DNA of 8,034 nt, taken from the NCBI GenBank assembly GCA_964548055.1, contig CAZJPS010000055.1, forward strand, positions 1 through 8,034. Direction: 5' to 3'. Source of the stretch: CAZJPS01 sp964548055. Its GTDB lineage: Bacteria > Patescibacteriota > Gracilibacteria > Peribacterales > Peribacteraceae. A program made the translations under genes and the position numbers. Every line of letters starts with the position of its first letter. Positions within the stretch are counted from its first letter, which is position 1. Positions 4,420 to 8,034 of this stretch are shown in pieces. Below the pieces are notes generated by a model. It searched no databases. It was not told where the DNA came from and worked only from the letters and a program-made list of their open reading frames with translations.

Positions 4420-7107
4420 ATGCATACCTCACACACCTCCCCGTTTATACCGCACACTCGTACGGTACAAGATGTATTGAAAGAATTACAGACATCGGAA
4501 GCAACTGGCCTCTCCCGAGAGGAAGCTACAAAGCGCTTATTGGAACATGGTCCTAATGAACTCACTGCCTCCAAGCAAATTCACTGGTGGGAACTGCTTT
4601 TAGAGCAGCTAAAGAACATGCTCGTTATCATCCTTATTATTGCGGTCGCATTGTCTGCATTCTTAGGACACGAAGTGGAAGCGATCGCAATTGGAGTGAT
4701 TGTGCTCTTTGCAGTACTGCTTGGATTCATACAAGAATTTAGGGCGGAGAAAGCGATGGAAAAATTGCGTGCGATGGCGGCGCCAGCTGCAACCGTGATA
4801 CGCGACGGAGCAGAAAAAGAAATTCCAGCGAAAGAAGTGGTACCAGGTGATATCGTCATCTTAAAAACAGGAGATAAAATTCCAGCAGACGGAAGGCTGA
4901 TTGAAGCTGTGAACTTGAAGGCAGACGAGGCCTCCCTTACAGGAGAATCCGTGGCCACAGAGAAACACACTGATCCCCTTTCTGATCCTGCCCTTTCCGC
5001 AGGAGACAAAAAGAATATGGTGTTTGCAGGAACAGCAGCAACGTATGGCCGCGGAAAATTTGTGGTCACTTCCACGGGCATGCACACAGAGTTTGGAAAG
5101 ATTGCAGGACTGCTACAAACTGTAAAAACAGAAGATACGCCTCTTCAGAAAAATTTGGACTTGGTTGGCAAGCGCCTTGCACAGATTGCTTTGGTGATTG
5201 TTGTAATAATCAGCGCCCTCGGCTTTTACAGAGGTGAACCTCTCTTAGAGATATTCATTTTCGGCATTGCTCTTGCAGTGGCGGTGGTTCCCGAAGCCCT
5301 GCCTGCAGTTGTGACTATTTCTCTTGCAATCGGAGTACAACGAATGGTGAAAAGGCACGCACTGATCAGGCGCCTCCCAGCCGTGGAAACACTGGGTAGC
5401 ACTACTGTCATTTGCAGTGATAAAACCGGAACTCTTACAAAAGATGAAATGACCATTCGGCAGATTTGGACGGATGGTGATTTTATTGATGTGTCCGGAG
5501 CTGGGTACGAGCCTACGGGACAATTTAGCATTAAGGGACAAAAGACGGAGCCTTCATCCACCGTACTCGAACTCCTACAAGGAGGGGTACTATCTTCTGA
5601 TGCCAAACTAACAAAAGAAGGAGATATGCACGATATAAAAGGGGATCCTACTGAAGGTGCCTTTGTGGTAGCTGCAGCAAAAGCGAATATGTTCCGCGAG
5701 GAATTGGATAAAGCATTTCCAAGAGTGGGAGAAATCCCGTTCTCTTCTGAAACGAAGAGGATGACCACCTTGCATAAAGGGGAAAGCGGACACGTTGCCT
5801 ATGCAAAAGGAGCTGTGGAAATAGTATTGGAATCATGCACACGAAAGTGGGGAAAACATGGTGAAGAGCCGCTTGCCGATGAAGATCGAAAAAAGATTTT
5901 AGATGCAGCTAAAGAGATGGCGAAGAATGCAATGCGCGTGCTGGCTGTTGCACGCAAAGGAGGAAGCAATTTAAAAGATGCAGAGGGTGGAATGAAATTT
6001 TTGGGGCTCGTGGGAATGATTGATCCTCCACGGAAGGAAGCCAAAGATGCAATCAGGCTATGCAAGCAAGCAGGAATCAAAGTAGTGATGATCACCGGTG
6101 ATCATCCAGTGACCGCAGAAGCCATTGCACGTGAGCTTGGGCTCCTCACCACAGAAAAAGTGGTCACAGGCGCAGAGTTAGAAAAAATGGATGAAACAAC
6201 ATTCGATCGTGAAGTAGAAAGTATCGGCGTGTACGCTCGTGTATCACCTGCACATAAATTGAGGGTGGTTGGTGCACTCCAAAAGAAAGGACATATCGTT
6301 GCAATGACAGGTGACGGCGTGAATGATGCACCCGCGCTCAAAAAAGCCGATATCGGAATTGCGATGGGTATTACGGGAACGGATGTGACGAAAGAAGCTG
6401 CAGCAATGACGCTTACCGATGACAATTTTGCTTCCATTGTTGCTGCCATTGAAGAAGGACGTGGAATTTTTGGAAACATAAAAAAATATCTAATGTATCT
6501 GCTTTCTGCAAACATTGGCGAAATTGGCTTAATGACAGGAGCTACAATTCTTGGCTTACCACTGCCACTTTCTGCGGTTCAAATCCTGTATATTAATCTC
6601 GCAACGGACGGTCTTCCTGCTCTCGCATTGGCCGTAGACCCTCCAGAAAAAGATTTAATGAATCGTCCTCCTCGCAACCCACGTGTAGGAATTTTTACGC
6701 GACCCGTTGTTCTTCTTATGATTATAGGTGGAATGTGGTCTATGCTAGCAAACTTATCGCTTTTTCACTGGTCACTACTTTCGGGTAAAGGAGAATCTGA
6801 GGCCATGACGATGTGCTTCCTATGCTTAGTGCTCATTGAATTCTTCAAGGCCTATAGTTTCCGGTCAGATCGTCACTCAATTATAAAAGGTATGTTCTCC
6901 AATACATGGTTGAACACTGCGATTGGATGGGAATTTGTCTTGCTTATGTTTGTTGTGTATCTACCGATTCTCCATATCCCCTTTGATACATTTAGCCTAC
7001 CCCTGGAAGATTGGCTTGTGCTCCTACCTGTAGCCTTCTCAATCATCCCCGTTCTGGAAATTGCAAAGTGGATGGTACGACACGGATGGTTTGGGAAAGT
7101 GGTATGA
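4420..7107 (+). CDS. P2A-type (SERCA-like) Ca2+-transporting P-type ATPase
   Basis: An 895-residue membrane pump that uses ATP to export cations, most likely Ca2+. Domain order is the N-terminal cation ATPase domain (13-83), M1-M2 (about 66-108), the actuator with LTGES (173-177), M3-M4 with PEALPAVVT (291-299), the phosphorylation site ICSDKTGTLT (D334), the nucleotide-binding domain with KGDPTEGA (407-414) and KGA (463-465), the hinge motifs MITGDHPVTA and MTGDGVNDAPALK (D632, D636), and M5-M10. By alignment to SERCA motifs every side chain of both Ca2+ sites is present: E292 (E309), N698 and E701 in M5 (N768, E771), N726, T729 and D730 in M6 (N796, T799, D800), and E807 in M8 (E908). This argues for Ca2+ and two sites, unlike PMCA-type pumps, which keep one. 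Length matches bacterial PacL-like pumps. The start is the only ATG before M1; no Shine-Dalgarno. It is divergent from the small helical protein and convergent with a CadD-like permease. Confidence 0.94.
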   Translation: MHTSHTSPFIPHTRTVQDVLKELQTSEATGLSREEATKRLLEHGPNELTASKQIHWWELLLEQLKNMLVIILIIAVALSAFLGHEVEAIAIGVIVLFAVLLGFIQEFRAEKAMEKLRAMAAPAATVIRDGAEKEIPAKEVVPGDIVILKTGDKIPADGRLIEAVNLKADEASLTGESVATEKHTDPLSDPALSAGDKKNMVFAGTAATYGRGKFVVTSTGMHTEFGKIAGLLQTVKTEDTPLQKNLDLVGKRLAQIALVIVVIISALGFYRGEPLLEIFIFGIALAVAVVPEALPAVVTISLAIGVQRMVKRHALIRRLPAVETLGSTTVICSDKTGTLTKDEMTIRQIWTDGDFIDVSGAGYEPTGQFSIKGQKTEPSSTVLELLQGGVLSSDAKLTKEGDMHDIKGDPTEGAFVVAAAKANMFREELDKAFPRVGEIPFSSETKRMTTLHKGESGHVAYAKGAVEIVLESCTRKWGKHGEEPLADEDRKKILDAAKEMAKNAMRVLAVARKGGSNLKDAEGGMKFLGLVGMIDPPRKEAKDAIRLCKQAGIKVVMITGDHPVTAEAIARELGLLTTEKVVTGAELEKMDETTFDREVESIGVYARVSPAHKLRVVGALQKKGHIVAMTGDGVNDAPALKKADIGIAMGITGTDVTKEAAAMTLTDDNFASIVAAIEEGRGIFGNIKKYLMYLLSANIGEIGLMTGATILGLPLPLSAVQILYINLATDGLPALALAVDPPEKDLMNRPPRNPRVGIFTRPVVLLMIIGGMWSMLANLSLFHWSLLSGKGESEAMTMCFLCLVLIEFFKAYSFRSDRHSIIKGMFSNTWLNTAIGWEFVLLMFVVYLPILHIPFDTFSLPLEDWLVLLPVAFSIIPVLEIAKWMVRHGWFGKVV

Positions 7108-7113
7108 AAGTTT

Positions 7114-7205
7114 TATTCAGTGCTGCAGCGTACATGCCTGAAAAGGCTGAACAGCAACCCATGTGTTTGTTTTCACTTCCGAGGTAAACATAGCAGCACT
7201 AAATA
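7114..7205. repeat. 13-bp inverted repeat enclosing the ATPase/permease intergenic gap
   Basis: TATTCAGTGCTGC (7114-7126) is complementary to GCAGCACTAAATA (7193-7205) at 12 of 13 positions, with an outer-to-inner perfect run of 8 (AGTGCTGC/GCAGCACT). The arms begin 6 bases after the ATPase stop and end on the base before the opposing stop codon. Inside are a GCCT-GAAA-AGGC mini-hairpin (7136-7147), which has a GNRA loop, and a TGTTT/AAACA pair (7164-7168 with 7186-7190). RNA from either strand could fold into a three-way junction. There is no T-run, so it is not a classic terminator; it may be a bidirectional 3'-end structure. Confidence 0.45.
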
Positions 7206-8034
7206 TTACGACAGATACGCATGTTCAATAATCTTCCATACCTCATGCAGTCCCCACAGAGAGAGACCAATAAATGCCAGTGAACCGAGGAAGCTGATAA
7301 CAGGCTGCTTCACTACTTTGATCGTAGTATCAGGCGATAAGAAGAGAGCAATATTGAGCACCAAATGCCCTGCCAACACTCCCACGGCGAATCCGTAGAC
7401 GTGAACGATACTGAAGAGAGGTACATACCCTGCAAAGTCATCTAAACCTAGAATGAACGGAATGCTGCCCGAAAAGAACAGAAGTCCCATCCAACCATAC
7501 GATTTTGTGGTGTTGAGGGTTGCATGTGGCACTAAGCGACCAAGCACAGGTGCAAAGAAAGCATTGATCGGATGAAGCACAAACTCCACAGCATCCACAG
7601 CTTTGCGAAAAAAACCTGGGTACCGTCTGTCTTCTGTTTTTGCATGCTCCAATCCATCTTCCGCAAGCTTCAGTAGAACAAGAGATGCAATAAAAACCAT
7701 GAATGCCAGCAACCAGTCTACATTCCGAAAAAAGTTCCAAATCGCCAAAATGACAAATGTTCCAAATGCATTGCCCGCAGCCGTTCCACATTCAATCGCA
7801 ATCCGATTCTTCCATCCCGGATGCGTGCGCATAAGATGACCAATAAAGATTGCGAAATCGATGGATGTTTTTAAATAGATCGTCAAACCTACTAGAACAT
7901 CTGTCCACAAGAGTGTTAGACGAATATTTTCCTGCCCCCCAAAACTATTAAGGAACAAAATCTCACCATGAAGCAGAAGCCACATTGCAGCAAACACGAC
8001 AAAAGTAAGCGCTAAGGGAATGCCTTGCTGAATG
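7206..8034 (-). CDS. Polytopic membrane protein, LysE/CadD-like, 5' end cut by window edge
   Basis: 275 residues are visible and the frame is still open at the right edge. GTG and ATG codons occur at 7997 and 7985, but IQQGIPLALTFVVFAAMW upstream of them is part of a membrane helix, so the true start is probably outside. About seven hydrophobic segments are seen. The protein appears to contain two related halves: repeat 1 has KTSIDFAIFIGH (about 55-66) then GTAAGNAFGT (83-92), and repeat 2 has LGLDDFAGYVPLFS (195-208) then GVLAGHLVLN (218-227). This pattern, a polar (S/D)-D motif followed by a glycine-rich helix in each half, and especially DDFAGYVPLF, recalls CadD-type members of the LysE superfamily, which export cations such as Cd2+. 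A charged cytoplasmic loop (about 125-150, EDGLEHAKTEDRRYPG) joins the halves. It converges on the Ca2+ ATPase. Family membership is an inference from short motifs; substrate is unknown. Confidence 0.75.
   Translation of the reverse strand, partial: IQQGIPLALTFVVFAAMWLLLHGEILFLNSFGGQENIRLTLLWTDVLVGLTIYLKTSIDFAIFIGHLMRTHPGWKNRIAIECGTAAGNAFGTFVILAIWNFFRNVDWLLAFMVFIASLVLLKLAEDGLEHAKTEDRRYPGFFRKAVDAVEFVLHPINAFFAPVLGRLVPHATLNTTKSYGWMGLLFFSGSIPFILGLDDFAGYVPLFSIVHVYGFAVGVLAGHLVLNIALFLSPDTTIKVVKQPVISFLGSLAFIGLSLWGLHEVWKIIEHAYLS

Noticed and set aside
4581..6515. Several long antisense open frames inside the ATPase gene.
   Set aside because: They are serine/proline-rich or irregular translations opposite a strongly conserved gene, with no motifs or start signals of their own.
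7114..7205. tRNA-like fold, because an 8-bp terminal stem closes about 90 bases with inner stems.
   Set aside because: There is no T-loop consensus, no recognisable anticodon arm and the inner stems are in the wrong places and too short.
7105..7398. Possible recoding of the ATPase TGA, since the frame continues to 7398.
   Set aside because: The ATPase already has full family length at the TGA, the continuation runs antisense through the permease gene, and no other gene here contains in-frame TGA, so TGA is a normal stop.

Overview
The window looks like a piece of a bacterial chromosome of moderate, slightly AT-rich composition. It has dense single-gene transcription units on both strands and no mobile element, tRNA, rRNA or CRISPR array. 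Housekeeping genes (gyrB, and rpsU for ribosomal protein bS21) show that it is bacterial. No start codon here is preceded by a good Shine-Dalgarno sequence. The genes are short and tightly packed and include two small family 2 glycosyltransferases. Together these suggest a lineage with reduced reliance on Shine-Dalgarno, possibly a Candidate Phyla Radiation/Patescibacteria-type genome. That placement is a guess from overall character. TGA acts as a normal stop: no gene has an in-frame TGA, and the ATPase ends with one.

Layout. Positions 1-1438 (+) hold two tandem, related family 2 glycosyltransferases; the first is cut by the left edge. They run convergently into gyrB (1472-3514, -), whose 680-aa product is an intact gyrase B subunit with a short charged insert. 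gyrB is divergent from rpsU (3720-3935, +). The roughly 200 bp between them contains a dyad over the gyrB promoter and start codon, and a 9-bp-period repeat block that forms an imperfect long hairpin. rpsU converges on an unrecognised small helical protein (3951-4337, -). That gene is divergent from a large SERCA-type Ca2+ P-type ATPase (4420-7107, +). The ATPase converges on a polytopic membrane protein (7206 to the right edge, -) resembling the LysE/CadD exporter superfamily.

How the parts relate. The left end is cell-envelope or exopolysaccharide sugar transfer, the centre is DNA topology and translation, and the right end is cation transport. The ATPase and the CadD-like permease may both handle divalent cations, but they are convergent and not an operon. 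The most interesting pattern is regulatory. Four of the five genes whose starts lie in the window have a recognisable -10 hexamer ending 6-7 nt before a start codon, which predicts leaderless mRNAs. The gyrB promoter is also embedded in a 14-bp inverted repeat. I see no clearly novel multi-gene system; the candidates worth checking are the gyrB/rpsU intergenic structures, the leaderless pattern and the orphan 128-aa protein.
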